This document shows, in pieces, positions 22,657 to 31,524 of a stretch of DNA of 46,888 nt. The notes below the pieces were generated by a model. It saw only the letters and a program-made list of their open reading frames with translations, did no database searches and was not told where the DNA came from. Position numbers and translations under genes: made by a program. Source of the DNA: an uncultured Bacteroidales bacterium (GTDB lineage: Bacteria > Bacteroidota > Bacteroidia > Bacteroidales > F082); contig CAJOIS010000012.1 in NCBI GenBank assembly GCA_905234645.1, forward strand, positions 1 to 46,888, given 5' to 3'. How positions within the stretch are numbered: position 1 is the first letter of the stretch; the number at the start of each line of letters is the position of its first letter.

Positions 22657-23637
22657 ATGCTGTTTTCCATCATCATACCTGTTTACAACCGGCCACAAGA
22701 AGTCGACGAGCTGCTGGAGAGCCTTTGTCTGCAGACTGTCAAGGACTTCGAGGTCGTCGTGGTGGAGGACGGCTCGTCGGAGAAGTGCGACGCTGTTTGC
22801 GAGAAATACGCCGACCGTTTAGCCTTGAGCTACCACTTCAAGCCCAACAGCGGTCCTGGGCCATCGCGCAACTACGGTGCCGAATGCAGCCAAGGCGAAT
22901 ACCTTATCATCTTGGACTCCGACGTCATCGTGCCGGAAAACTATTTGGAAACCGTCAAGGAAGAACTGGACCGAGAGCCTTGCGACGCCTTCGGAGGCCC
23001 CGACCGCGCCCATCCTTCGTTCACGCCCATACAGAAGGCCATCAACTATTCGATGACTTCATTCTTCACCACGGGTGGCATCCGCGGCGGCAAGCAGAAA
23101 ATGGACAAGTTCTATCCCCGCAGCTTCAATCTCGGCATCAAGAAAAAGGTTTTTGAGGCTTTGGGCGGCTTCGCTCCCATGCGTTACGGCGAGGACATCG
23201 ACCTGAGCACCCGGATTTTCAAGGGCGGCTACAGCTGCCGTCTCTTCCCCGAGGCTTTCGTCTATCACAAAAGGCGCGTCAAGTTCAGCTCATTCTTCCG
23301 ACAAGTGAAGCATAGTGGCGAGGCACGTGTCATCCTGAAAAACAAATACCCAGAGACTTTCAAGCTCGTCCACCTCTTGCCCGCCGCTTTCGTTGTCGGC
23401 AACCTGCTGCTGGTTATGTTAGGCATCTTCCACCATTGGCTGTGGCTCGCGCCCATCGCATTATATGTCTTGATGGTCTTTGTGGACTCGCTCATCAAGA
23501 ACAAGAGTTTGAAGGTCGCCTTGCTCAGCGCCCCTGCGACGTATTGCCAGCTTTTTGGCTACGGCCTCGGATTCCTTGGCGCCGCCTTCCGTGAGATTCT
23601 CGGCAAAAACAGCCATCGCAAGCGGAAAAAAACGTAA
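22657..23637 (+). CDS. Glycosyltransferase family 2, membrane-associated
   Basis: A 326-residue GT-A enzyme. FSIIIPVYNRP at the start and VVVVEDGSS bind the nucleotide sugar; LDSDVIV (about residue 88) is the DXD metal motif, and GEDIDLSTR (about 178) provides the catalytic-base region. Two or three C-terminal membrane helices follow (LLPAAFVVGNLLLVMLGIFH and a second near residue 260-280), then a basic end SHRKRKKT. The longer frame from 22372 is rejected because it runs antisense through the methyltransferase gene. The -7 box and ATG spacing fix the start. Lipid- or polysaccharide-linked sugar transfer is likely. Confidence 0.88.
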   Translation: MLFSIIIPVYNRPQEVDELLESLCLQTVKDFEVVVVEDGSSEKCDAVCEKYADRLALSYHFKPNSGPGPSRNYGAECSQGEYLIILDSDVIVPENYLETVKEELDREPCDAFGGPDRAHPSFTPIQKAINYSMTSFFTTGGIRGGKQKMDKFYPRSFNLGIKKKVFEALGGFAPMRYGEDIDLSTRIFKGGYSCRLFPEAFVYHKRRVKFSSFFRQVKHSGEARVILKNKYPETFKLVHLLPAAFVVGNLLLVMLGIFHHWLWLAPIALYVLMVFVDSLIKNKSLKVALLSAPATYCQLFGYGLGFLGAAFREILGKNSHRKRKKT

Positions 23638-23642
23638 TTTAG
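23635..23642 (+). promoter_or_regulatory. -7-like box TAATTTAG
   Basis: Same variant as before pepD. It begins on the TAA stop codon of the GT2 gene and stands 26 nt before the ATG at 23669. Confidence 0.35.
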
Positions 23643-23668
23643 CAGCACCTTAATAATTTAGAATAAAC

Positions 23669-23884
23669 ATGGGATCCTTTTTCAAAATATTGCTCATCGC
23701 CGTTCTGATATTCTATGCTTTTAACATGATTGTCAGGCTGATATTCAAGCGAAAAATGAAAAAGCTTCAGCAACAGATGGAGCAATTCAATGAGGGTGCT
23801 ACAGAAAGCCAGCCTGAAGAGGAGCAAAAGCCCCATGTCGACCCCAACATTGGAGAATACACTGATTTTGAAGAAATTGAATAG
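23669..23884 (+). CDS. DUF4834 small membrane protein
   Basis: A 71-residue protein: one N-terminal membrane helix (FFKILLIAVLIFYAFNMIV), a basic stretch (KRKMKK), a short amphipathic helix (LQQQMEQF) and an acidic tail ending EYTDFEEIE. This matches the Bacteroidota family DUF4834. Function unknown. Lies 14 bp before the YfhO-like gene and is probably co-transcribed with it. Confidence 0.78.
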   Translation: MGSFFKILLIAVLIFYAFNMIVRLIFKRKMKKLQQQMEQFNEGATESQPEEEQKPHVDPNIGEYTDFEEIE

Positions 23885-23898
23885 AAAAACGAGACAAA

Positions 23899-26439
23899 AT
23901 GAATAATACCACGAAAGAAAACAAGACATGGTCGGCCCTTCGACAGGCTCAGGGGCCGAAGGTTTTAAGCATCGTTGGTGCCATCCTAGCCTTCGCTATC
24001 ATCACCTTGATCTATTTCAACCCTGTGCTGCAAGGCAAACGCATCAAGCAACACGACATTGAAATGCACATCGGCATGTCGCAGGAAATCAACCAATACC
24101 GCGAGGCCACTGGCGAACAGACCCTTTGGACGGACGCCCCTTTTGGAGGCATGCCGGCATGGAACATCTCCGTGCAACCCAAAGGCAACCTTACCAGCCC
24201 TATTTATAAAGCTTTAAGGATTGGTCTGCCACAATCACTTGGTTCCGTATTCATCTGCATGTTAGGCTTTTTCGTCCTGCTTCTGGTGCTCGATTGCGGT
24301 TTCTGGATCAGTTTCATAGGTGCCATCGCCTATGGATTTACGTCATACCTATTCATCGTTATTGGGGCAGGCCACAACGCCAAAGCCATGGCCATGGCAT
24401 ATATGGCACCTGTCATCGCGGGCGTATTGCTATCGTACAAAGGCAAATACTTATGGGGATGGCTTTTGACCGCCTTCGCCCTTGCCTTCGAAATCAAGAC
24501 AGGACATCTACAAATCACTTATTATCTAGCTTTAATCATTGTCATCTTAGTCGTCGCCGAACTCATCAGCGACATCAAGAGCAAGAAGCTAGGGCATTTC
24601 CTTAAGGCTTCAATAGGCCTGGCGGTGGCGGCCATTATAGGAACACTCACCTGTTCGACGACACTCTATGGCAGCTATGAATTCGGCAAGGAAACCACGC
24701 GTGGCAAACCCGTGCTAACCCGCAACGAAGACAACCAAACCAAGGGCCTCGACCGCGACTACATCACGCAATGGAGCTATGGCATGGGCGAGACATGGAG
24801 TCTGCTGATTCCCAACGCCAAAGGCGGCGCATCGGCCTATATCGGAAAACAAAACCCCGCCCTCGAAAAGGCCGACCGCCAATTCAAGGACAACATCGCA
24901 CAAAGCAACGCCTACTGGGGCGACCAGCCTGGCACCAGCGGCCCTGTCTACGTAGGCGCCATCGTTGTGTTTCTCTTCGTTTTAGGAGCGCTTACCGTGA
25001 AAGGCAAGCTGAAATGGGCTTTGCTCATTGCCACCCTGCTGTCCATCCTGCTCAGCTGGGGTAAGAACTTCATGGGCTTCACCAACTTCTTCCTGGACTA
25101 CATCCCCGGCTACGACAAGTTCCGAGCTGTCTCCATGACCTTGGTCATCGCTGAAGTGACGATGCCGTTGTTGGGTTTCCTCGGCTTGGCCGAAATCGCC
25201 AAAGCCCCCGAAGGCTTCAAGAAAAACCAGAAGAAATTCTTCATTGCCTTGGGCATCACAGCGGGAATCTGTCTGTTGTTCCTCGCCGCTCCGAAGCTTT
25301 TCTTCAACTTCCTCAGCCAAGAAGAGGCCAGACAATTTGCGCAGCTGAGTTCAGGTAAAGACGGTGCCGTTTATGCTTCTTTCGCCACACAGCTCGAGAA
25401 CGTACGCATCGCAATCTTCCGCAAAGACGCCCTGCGCAGCCTGCTGTTCATCCTCCTCTCTGCCATTCCGATTTTCCTCTACGGCAAAGGCAAGCTGAAA
25501 GGCCAGATTGCCTTCCCCATCCTTGCCGCACTCGTCTTGGTCGACATGTTCCCTATCGACAAGCGCTATTTGAACAACGACAACTTCATCGACAAGTCAA
25601 GATTCAGCAATCCCTTTACCCCCACTGTAGCCGACCAAGCCATTCTGGCTGACGATGCCCTAGACTTCAGGGTGGCCGACATCACCAAGGACATGTTCAA
25701 CGACGCCAGCACCTGCTACTTCCACAAGTCGTTAGGTGGGTATTGTGGTGCCAAGCTGCGCCGCTATCAAGATGTGATCACGCAATACCTCGGGGGTGAG
25801 CTGAACCAACTCCGTGGCGCCAAGAGCTCGCAAGACATGATGCTGGCCTTGTCACAGTTGAAAGTGGCCAACATGTTGAACACCAAATACATCATCTACA
25901 ACCCCAACGCACAGCCCTTCCCCAACTCCTTTGCCTACGGCAATGCGTGGATCGCGAACGACATCCTATGGGTCGACACGCCCAACGAGGAAATCGACGC
26001 CATTGCCACCACCGACGTACAGCATACTGCTATTTTGAATAAGGAATTTGAGAGCCAGGTGGGCAACTACCAATTCGCTGATAGCATTGCGCCGCAAATC
26101 AGTTTGGTTGATTATAAGCCTAATAAATTGACTTATAGCTTTAGCGGCGTTTCGACAGGCTCAACGACCGCCAACTATTTGGTTGTATTCTCCGAGATAT
26201 GGACCGAGAAAGGCTGGAAGATGACCATCGACGGGCAGGAGCAGCCCCTGTTGCGTGCCGACTACATCTTGCGCGCTGCCATGGTTCCCGCCGGCGAGCA
26301 TGAAATCGTGATGGAATATGCGCCCAAGGCCTATTCGGTTGGCAACACAGTAGCTTTTGTCAGTTCGCTGATCATGATTCTGGGACTGATTGCGGCACTG
26401 GTTTTCACCTTTAAGCCCAAGAAAGAAGAGAAAGCATGA
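23899..26439 (+). CDS. YfhO-like polytopic membrane protein
   Basis: An 846-residue membrane protein with about twelve helices. Its N-terminal loop FNPVLQGKRIKQHDIEMHIG and WTDAPFGGMPAWNIS are typical of YfhO-family proteins, a GT-C-like family in Bacteroidota; YfhO itself is needed for lipoteichoic-acid glycosylation in Bacillus. A large soluble domain (about residues 560-800) precedes two last helices. Two short dispersed repeats with the core TTCGACAGGCTCA lie in frame, at residues about 12-21 (ALRQAQGPK) and about 749-757 (GVSTGSTTA). The end overlaps the next gene by 4 bp. Substrate unknown. Confidence 0.83.
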   Translation: MNNTTKENKTWSALRQAQGPKVLSIVGAILAFAIITLIYFNPVLQGKRIKQHDIEMHIGMSQEINQYREATGEQTLWTDAPFGGMPAWNISVQPKGNLTSPIYKALRIGLPQSLGSVFICMLGFFVLLLVLDCGFWISFIGAIAYGFTSYLFIVIGAGHNAKAMAMAYMAPVIAGVLLSYKGKYLWGWLLTAFALAFEIKTGHLQITYYLALIIVILVVAELISDIKSKKLGHFLKASIGLAVAAIIGTLTCSTTLYGSYEFGKETTRGKPVLTRNEDNQTKGLDRDYITQWSYGMGETWSLLIPNAKGGASAYIGKQNPALEKADRQFKDNIAQSNAYWGDQPGTSGPVYVGAIVVFLFVLGALTVKGKLKWALLIATLLSILLSWGKNFMGFTNFFLDYIPGYDKFRAVSMTLVIAEVTMPLLGFLGLAEIAKAPEGFKKNQKKFFIALGITAGICLLFLAAPKLFFNFLSQEEARQFAQLSSGKDGAVYASFATQLENVRIAIFRKDALRSLLFILLSAIPIFLYGKGKLKGQIAFPILAALVLVDMFPIDKRYLNNDNFIDKSRFSNPFTPTVADQAILADDALDFRVADITKDMFNDASTCYFHKSLGGYCGAKLRRYQDVITQYLGGELNQLRGAKSSQDMMLALSQLKVANMLNTKYIIYNPNAQPFPNSFAYGNAWIANDILWVDTPNEEIDAIATTDVQHTAILNKEFESQVGNYQFADSIAPQISLVDYKPNKLTYSFSGVSTGSTTANYLVVFSEIWTEKGWKMTIDGQEQPLLRADYILRAAMVPAGEHEIVMEYAPKAYSVGNTVAFVSSLIMILGLIAALVFTFKPKKEEKA
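23932..23959. repeat. Dispersed repeat (TTCGACAGGCTCA core), copy 1
   Basis: TCGGCCC (23932-23938) pairs with GGGCCGA (23953-23959) around the loop TTCGACAGGCTCAG. The 13-base core recurs at 26151-26163. It lies in frame at the N-terminus of the YfhO-like protein. Confidence 0.65.
26145..26170. repeat. Dispersed repeat (TTCGACAGGCTCA core), copy 2
   Basis: The 13-base core at 26151-26163 is identical to copy 1; the flanks CGGCGTT and AACGACCG pair with one bulge, so the arms differ in sequence from copy 1 but are again complementary. Confidence 0.6.
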
Positions 26440-27755
26440 AGCGCGTCCTGATCATCACGTACTATTGGCCCCCGTCGGGCGGCAGCGGCGTTCAGCGTTG
26501 GCTGAAGATGTCGAAATACCTGCCCGAAAACGGCTGGCAGCCCGTGATATACACCACTGAAGACGCTGAATACCCTATTGTCGACACCTCGTTGGAGAAG
26601 GATGTCGCACCCGAAGCGGAAGTCATCAGACGACCCATCATCGAGCCTTACACTTTTTATAAAAAGTTTCTTGGCATCAAGAAAGAAGACACCGTAAAAA
26701 TTGGTTTCGCATCGGAGTCGAAGAAAAGCGGATGGAAGGAGAAACTGTCCGTTTGGATTCGCGGCAACCTATTCATCCCTGATGCCCGATGCTGGTGGGT
26801 TAAGCCATCCGTCCGCTACCTTAAGAAGTATCTCATGGAACACCCCGTTGATGCCATCATCAGCACAGGTCCGCCACACTCCATGCATCTCATCGCCATG
26901 AAACTGAAAGCGGCGACAGGGCTCCCATGGATTGCCGACTTCCGTGACCCATGGACCGAGATCGACTTTTACGACGAACTCCACCTCACCCCTTGGGCCG
27001 ACAGAAAGCAGCACCGCTTGGAACGTCAAGTGCTGACCCAAGCCGACAAGATCGTCACCATAGGCTGGGACTGCGCCAAAGGGCTCGGAAGGCTGGGCAA
27101 CCGCAACGTCAAGGTGATCCAAAACGGCTTCGACTGGGACCTTGACCCGATTGAGGAGAAAACGCCTTTGACGGCCGAGTTCACCTTAACCCATCTCGGC
27201 GTAGTCGGTCCGGCGCGCAATGCCCCTGTGCTATGGCAAGCTTTGCAGGAGTTGAAAAAAGAGGTTGAAGGTTTCGGCAAGGCATTAAAAATCAGATTTG
27301 TGGGACAGGTCGACCAATCTGTCACCAAGAATTTGGAAGCTTGCGGCCTGTCGGAGAACGCCGAATTCATCGCCCATGTCCCCCACGACGAAGTAAAACA
27401 GCTTCAAGAGTCCTCGCAGGTGTTATTGCTGCTCATCAATAACACGCCCAACGCCAAGAGCATCATCACGGGAAAACTGTATGAGTATCTGGCCTCGCTT
27501 CGCCCCATCTTGGCCATCGGCCCCGAAGATGGTGATGCAGCACGAATCCTGAAAGAGGCCCAAGCCGGAGTCACTGTCAACTTCGACGACAAGGAGAAGA
27601 TGAAGGAGGTCGTTAGAGGTCTATACCAAAAATATTTGGCGCATGACTTGACTGGCAACACCAGTGCAGTAGTTGAGCGTTATTCGCGTCGGGTTTTGGC
27701 AGGAGAATTTGCAAAGATCATCCATCGTACTGTTGAAGAAGAAGCATTGAAATAA
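26436..27755 (+). CDS. Glycosyltransferase family 4
   Basis: A 439-residue GT-B enzyme. It starts KRVLIITYYWPPSGGSGVQR, the typical GT4 glycine-rich loop, has DAIISTGPPHSMHLIAMKLK and PWIADFRDPW in the acceptor domain, KVIQNGFDWD before the donor domain, and ITGKLYEYLASLRPILAIGP for the donor E-x7-E region. The ATG overlaps the YfhO-like gene by 4 bp, so both are translated together. Likely adds a sugar to a surface glycan made by this region. Confidence 0.87.
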   Translation: MKRVLIITYYWPPSGGSGVQRWLKMSKYLPENGWQPVIYTTEDAEYPIVDTSLEKDVAPEAEVIRRPIIEPYTFYKKFLGIKKEDTVKIGFASESKKSGWKEKLSVWIRGNLFIPDARCWWVKPSVRYLKKYLMEHPVDAIISTGPPHSMHLIAMKLKAATGLPWIADFRDPWTEIDFYDELHLTPWADRKQHRLERQVLTQADKIVTIGWDCAKGLGRLGNRNVKVIQNGFDWDLDPIEEKTPLTAEFTLTHLGVVGPARNAPVLWQALQELKKEVEGFGKALKIRFVGQVDQSVTKNLEACGLSENAEFIAHVPHDEVKQLQESSQVLLLLINNTPNAKSIITGKLYEYLASLRPILAIGPEDGDAARILKEAQAGVTVNFDDKEKMKEVVRGLYQKYLAHDLTGNTSAVVERYSRRVLAGEFAKIIHRTVEEEALK

Positions 27756-27776
27756 TCGTATTAAACCAAGCCGTTT

Positions 27777-28403
27777 ATGGACAAAAACTACTGGAAAAGC
27801 ATATATTCAAAACAAAGCGAAGGAGAAATGCCTTCATTATTCGCAATTTACATCGCAGAGAATTACGACATCAAAGGCAAAAGACTCATCGAACTGGGTT
27901 GCGGCAATGGTCGTGACGCCATTTATTTTTCCAATGCCAATGCCATTGTTGACGCCATCGACCAGTGCGACAACATTATCGAGTTGCTGAATTATCGATT
28001 CCAAAAAGTGGACAACTTGCACTTTAAGTGCCTTGATTTCACTTGCATGAACGACGGTCTGCCATACGATATCGTCTATTCACGTTTTACCTTACATTCC
28101 ATCTCAAAGGTGCAAGAGGAAAACGTGCTTCGTTGGGCCTATCGAAATTTAACTACCAACGGCAAGCTATGCATCGAGGTTAGGGGGCAAAATAATGAGA
28201 TATACCGTGTAGGCACTCCGGTTAATGGTGAGCCAGATGCTTTTATCCTCAACGACCATTACAGAAGATTTATTCATTTTGAATCCATTTGTGACAAACT
28301 AACAAATATCGGATTCCATATCGACTTTGCCAAAGAGCAAAAAGGATTTGCCCCTTACAACGGCACTGATGAGACTTATATTAGAATCATTGCTTCAAAA
28401 TAA
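27777..28403 (+). CDS. Class I SAM-dependent methyltransferase
   Basis: A 208-residue protein with motif I LIELGCGNGRDAIYF (about residues 38-52), motif II DAIDQCDN, and the post-motif VYSRFTLHSI and TNGKLCIEVRG. The N-terminus YWKSIYSKQSEGEMPSLFAI resembles small methyltransferases and phosphocholine-associated proteins in capsule loci. Lies between a GT4 gene and a LicD gene, 5 bp before the latter, so it probably methylates the head group or a sugar of the same product. Confidence 0.82.
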   Translation: MDKNYWKSIYSKQSEGEMPSLFAIYIAENYDIKGKRLIELGCGNGRDAIYFSNANAIVDAIDQCDNIIELLNYRFQKVDNLHFKCLDFTCMNDGLPYDIVYSRFTLHSISKVQEENVLRWAYRNLTTNGKLCIEVRGQNNEIYRVGTPVNGEPDAFILNDHYRRFIHFESICDKLTNIGFHIDFAKEQKGFAPYNGTDETYIRIIASK

Positions 28404-28408
28404 TTGTT

Positions 28409-29206
28409 ATGGAAGATTTCTCAAAATATAACGGAAAAGACAGCATCTTGCGTCAAATGCAGCTTCGGCTGCTGGATATTCTTATAGAAATTGACAAAAT
28501 ATGTCGCAACCATGACATCAAATACTGGATCGACTTTGGATCACTTTTAGGTGCAGTACGTCACAGCGGGTTCATTCCTTGGGATGACGACCTTGACATA
28601 GCAATGCCTAAAGAAGACTTTGAACGTTTCAAAAAAATCGCGCCTCAAGAATTCCCCGACAACTTGTTTTTGCAAACTCCAGAGACAGATCCTTCTTTCC
28701 AAATGCCCATCCTCAAAGTACGTGACAACAATTCCCTCTTCATCACGAGACACGAGGACTTCACCAAAGAATACAACAAAGGGCTATATATCGATATTTT
28801 CATCGTCACCAAGTATCCAAATGTCAACAAAAAAACGAGGAAATTCCTATTAGGATGGATTTCCAAGGTCAACTGGTTTATGGGTACAAAACATAATGTC
28901 ACCCTAAAGAACCATCTGGCAGCTATTTCCTTTCCCGCTATCAAATATTCCTGTCTTTTCGTTTGGAAGCTTTTGTGTCTCAAACCAAAAAAACAACTCG
29001 GATACGACGTGAAACGTTATTGTCCGTACAGCTGCGCCTATCCGAAAGAATGGATTTATCCTTTATCTGAGGTCACTTTTGAACAACATAGATTCTTTGC
29101 GCCCCACCAACCTGACCTATATTTAAATTCCATCTATCCAAACTTCATGCAATTACCACCAGAAGAAAAGCGTGTCACACATATCATCCATGTAGAAATG
29201 CATTAA
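28409..29206 (+). CDS. LicD-family phosphotransferase
   Basis: A 265-residue protein with the full LicD motif at about residues 39-66: YWIDFGSLLGAVRHSGFIPW followed by DDDLDIAM, whose Asp residues bind metal. LicD proteins transfer phosphocholine or a similar phospho group onto surface sugars; relatives also act as ribitol-phosphate or phosphoethanolamine transferases. The HRF, YP and CPYSCAYP pieces in the C-terminal half fit the family. No licA or licC (choline kinase, cytidylyltransferase) is nearby, so the donor cannot be told. Three bp separate it from the next GT4 gene. Confidence 0.85.
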   Translation: MEDFSKYNGKDSILRQMQLRLLDILIEIDKICRNHDIKYWIDFGSLLGAVRHSGFIPWDDDLDIAMPKEDFERFKKIAPQEFPDNLFLQTPETDPSFQMPILKVRDNNSLFITRHEDFTKEYNKGLYIDIFIVTKYPNVNKKTRKFLLGWISKVNWFMGTKHNVTLKNHLAAISFPAIKYSCLFVWKLLCLKPKKQLGYDVKRYCPYSCAYPKEWIYPLSEVTFEQHRFFAPHQPDLYLNSIYPNFMQLPPEEKRVTHIIHVEMH

Positions 29207-29209
29207 TCC

Positions 29210-30346
29210 ATGAAAGTCGCCATCATTTCCAGGGGAACACCCAACGAGAAATATCCGTTATATGGGATTTTCGAGTTCGACCAAGCCAATGCTTTGGTTC
29301 AGAAAGGTGTGGAAGTGGCTTTTGTTGCCATCGATTTCCGTTCATGCGCTTTCAAAAGGAAATATGGCTTGTTGCATTACGAGAAGGAAGGCGTCCAGGT
29401 GTTTGAACTCTCCTTACCCATCAACATTTATCGTAAGGCGATTCCTCTGCTGCAATGGCTGTTGCTCATCCCGTTTAGAGCCATGCTAAAGTCCTTTGGG
29501 AAACCCGACATCGTCCATGCGCATTTTTATTCCATCGCAGCGATTGCCTCTATCATCAAGAAGAAACACCACCTCCCGTTTGTTGTGACCGAACACAGCA
29601 GCAAGCTCAACAAACCCGCCAAAGAAATCAGCGACTTGGACAAACGTTTGGCTATCAAGGCTTACCAAAACTGCGACCAACTCATCTGCGTCTCAGAAGC
29701 GTTAAGAGTCAACATCCTTCAGAACTTCCAACAAGATAGCATCGTCATTCACAACATGGTAGACGACAGTGTTTTCCGATGCCCTGAAACTTCCCCTGAT
29801 ATTTCACCTTTCGTTTTCGTTGCGGTTGGTAACTTGATTCCTATCAAAGCTTTCGATATCCTTATTGAAGCTTTTGCCCAAGTCAAGGAAAACGCCAAAC
29901 TCTATATCATAGGTGACGGTCCTGAAAAAGAACGTCTGCGAAACCAAATTCACGAACTCCAACTGAATGGTCAGGTAGAACTTCTCGGCCAACTTAAGCG
30001 GACTGAAATCAACAAAGTTTATCAAAAAAGCCATGTTTTCGTGTTGCCGTCGCAAAGCGAGACCTTTGGCGTAAGTTACATTGAGGCGATGTATGCAGGT
30101 CTGCCTATCATTGCCACTCGCTGCGGAGGGCCAGAGTCTTTTGTTGATGAAAACAACGGCTTGCTTGTGCCCGTCGACAACACAGACAAACTTGTCAAGG
30201 CAATGCAAGAAATGCGCACCAACTATGCCCATTATAACCACCAGCAAATTTCAGGCCATTGCATCAAGCGCTTCTCGCCTGAAATCATCGCAGACAAAAT
30301 CAATGCAGTTTACTCCAGAATGATTACTTTTGTAGGTGAAACATAG
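29210..30346 (+). CDS. Glycosyltransferase family 4
   Basis: A 378-residue GT-B enzyme. MKVAIISRGTPNEKYPLYGIF starts the acceptor domain; DIVHAHFYSIAAIA, VVTEHSSKLNK and CDQLICVSEALR follow. The donor domain opens with FVFVAVGNLIPIKAFDILIEAF... in two blocks and holds the GT4 retaining motif SETFGVSYIEAMYAGLPII (E-x7-E). Last gene of the 26436-30346 cluster. A perfect -7 box lies within its last codons at 30325-30332. Confidence 0.88.
   Translation: MKVAIISRGTPNEKYPLYGIFEFDQANALVQKGVEVAFVAIDFRSCAFKRKYGLLHYEKEGVQVFELSLPINIYRKAIPLLQWLLLIPFRAMLKSFGKPDIVHAHFYSIAAIASIIKKKHHLPFVVTEHSSKLNKPAKEISDLDKRLAIKAYQNCDQLICVSEALRVNILQNFQQDSIVIHNMVDDSVFRCPETSPDISPFVFVAVGNLIPIKAFDILIEAFAQVKENAKLYIIGDGPEKERLRNQIHELQLNGQVELLGQLKRTEINKVYQKSHVFVLPSQSETFGVSYIEAMYAGLPIIATRCGGPESFVDENNGLLVPVDNTDKLVKAMQEMRTNYAHYNHQQISGHCIKRFSPEIIADKINAVYSRMITFVGET
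30325..30332 (+). promoter_or_regulatory. -7 box TACTTTTG before a dead gene
   Basis: Full consensus match inside the end of the GT4 gene, 20 nt before the remnant signal-peptide frame at 30352. No live gene on this strand follows within 1.3 kb. Confidence 0.5.
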
Positions 30347-30351
30347 TACCA

Positions 30352-30447
30352 AAACATATCTTCATCCTCCTTTGCATGCTCTTCCCTTTGTTCACATGGG
30401 GTCAATCCGTCAACATCGGCATCCTTTGCATTGACTTCTTTTTGTAA
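30352..30447 (+). pseudogene. Remnant of a secreted QSVNIGDILC-family gene
   Basis: The frame reads KHIFILLCMLFPLFTWGQSV then NIGILCIDFFL and stops at TAA (30445-30447). This is a signal peptide plus the mature start seen in the two nearby secreted proteins: GQTVNIGDILCTDG (31678 gene) and SQSVKVGDILCVHE (35265 gene). No ATG remains, the Asp of NIGDILC is missing, and homology ends after a dozen mature residues. It is a decayed or truncated paralogue. A promoter-like -7 box is still present upstream. Confidence 0.65.
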
Positions 30448-30456
30448 CACATTACA

Positions 30457-31524
30457 TTATTCCATCCCTTCCAATATCCACTGCCTAAAGAACGGATCCT
30501 CAATTTCATAACGGTCAGAATAAATCACATACCCGTCTTTCTGTAAACGTTTCAGGGCGCTATATACCGTACTCGTTCGATATTCACCTGACTGCAGCGG
30601 TTTTCCTGACGCCAATCGCTGCAGAATCCATCGGTTTGTACGATTGAACCTCATCCACAACCGCTCGTAATCCAAACCGTGTGATTTCACAATATGGTCA
30701 ATTGCCACGCCTATCGGATCTTGGACATCGCGTTGCATCACCCCTATCTGCCATACATTAGCAGCCAATTGCTGTGAATAGTACGGATGACATCCGGTAT
30801 AATCCAAGATACGGTCAGAGAGTTCGCCACAATTGTCAACGAAGACAGTCTTCAAACGCTCATAAAGATACCTGTAAAAATCTTCCCTCGGAAGTTTCCC
30901 CAAACGCATCAACTCCCCAAAATGATAAAACGGCGATTTCTTGTTCTCAAAAATGTCCGTCATCATGCTTTCCTGACTCCCCAACAAGACATAATTGATA
31001 TGCTTCTGCTCCTGCATAATGGATCGCATTTGCTTGTCCAGTTTGGGTGCAATGTCACAAATCTCCTGAAACTCATCCAGCACCACAATCATACGATCAT
31101 TATCGGAATGGGCTTTTTCTATCAAGGTCAGCACATCTTCAAGCAACACCACACCATCCACATTGGGTTGAAACGACACATCTATCGACCCTGTCATTGG
31201 ATTGGAAGAAACGGTCGGAATAACACGGAAATGCTTTATCAAATGTCTCACACGCCCCATAGGATGCACCTTGAAAAACTCCCTCAACAGCTTTGCCGAC
31301 AAGTCGGACACCGATGTCGTCTGTTGCAAGTTCACCGTGATATGCTTCCGCTTACTTTCCTTTACGGCTTTTGCTACCACACTACTTTTTCCGAACCGCC
31401 GAGGACTGATTAGCACCAAATGGTTTGCACTCTTCAGGAACTGTTTGATATAAGCTACTTCATTCACTCTGTCCGTGAAGTATTCTTCCTCAACTATAGT
31501 GCCGAATTTGAAAGGGTTTTCCAT
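30457..31524 (-). CDS. AAA/STAND-type ATPase (archaeal-ATPase family)
   Basis: A 355-residue P-loop ATPase. It starts NPFKFGTIVEEEYFTDRVNE, the usual lead of this family; Walker A is SPRRFGKSS (about residues 40-48) and Walker B is MIVVLDEFQEI (about 145-155), followed by the sensor LLGSQESMM. The C-terminal half has CHPYYSQQLAANVW and a winged-helix end, STVYSALKRLQKDGYVIYSD. Members are known as ATPase domain predominantly from Archaea; cellular role unknown. Start chosen at 31524, not 31596, because the upstream stretch contains the -7 box and a repeat-rich leader. It sits between the dead paralogue and the live secreted-protein operon, opposite in strand to both. Confidence 0.84.
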   Translation of the reverse strand: MENPFKFGTIVEEEYFTDRVNEVAYIKQFLKSANHLVLISPRRFGKSSVVAKAVKESKRKHITVNLQQTTSVSDLSAKLLREFFKVHPMGRVRHLIKHFRVIPTVSSNPMTGSIDVSFQPNVDGVVLLEDVLTLIEKAHSDNDRMIVVLDEFQEICDIAPKLDKQMRSIMQEQKHINYVLLGSQESMMTDIFENKKSPFYHFGELMRLGKLPREDFYRYLYERLKTVFVDNCGELSDRILDYTGCHPYYSQQLAANVWQIGVMQRDVQDPIGVAIDHIVKSHGLDYERLWMRFNRTNRWILQRLASGKPLQSGEYRTSTVYSALKRLQKDGYVIYSDRYEIEDPFFRQWILEGME

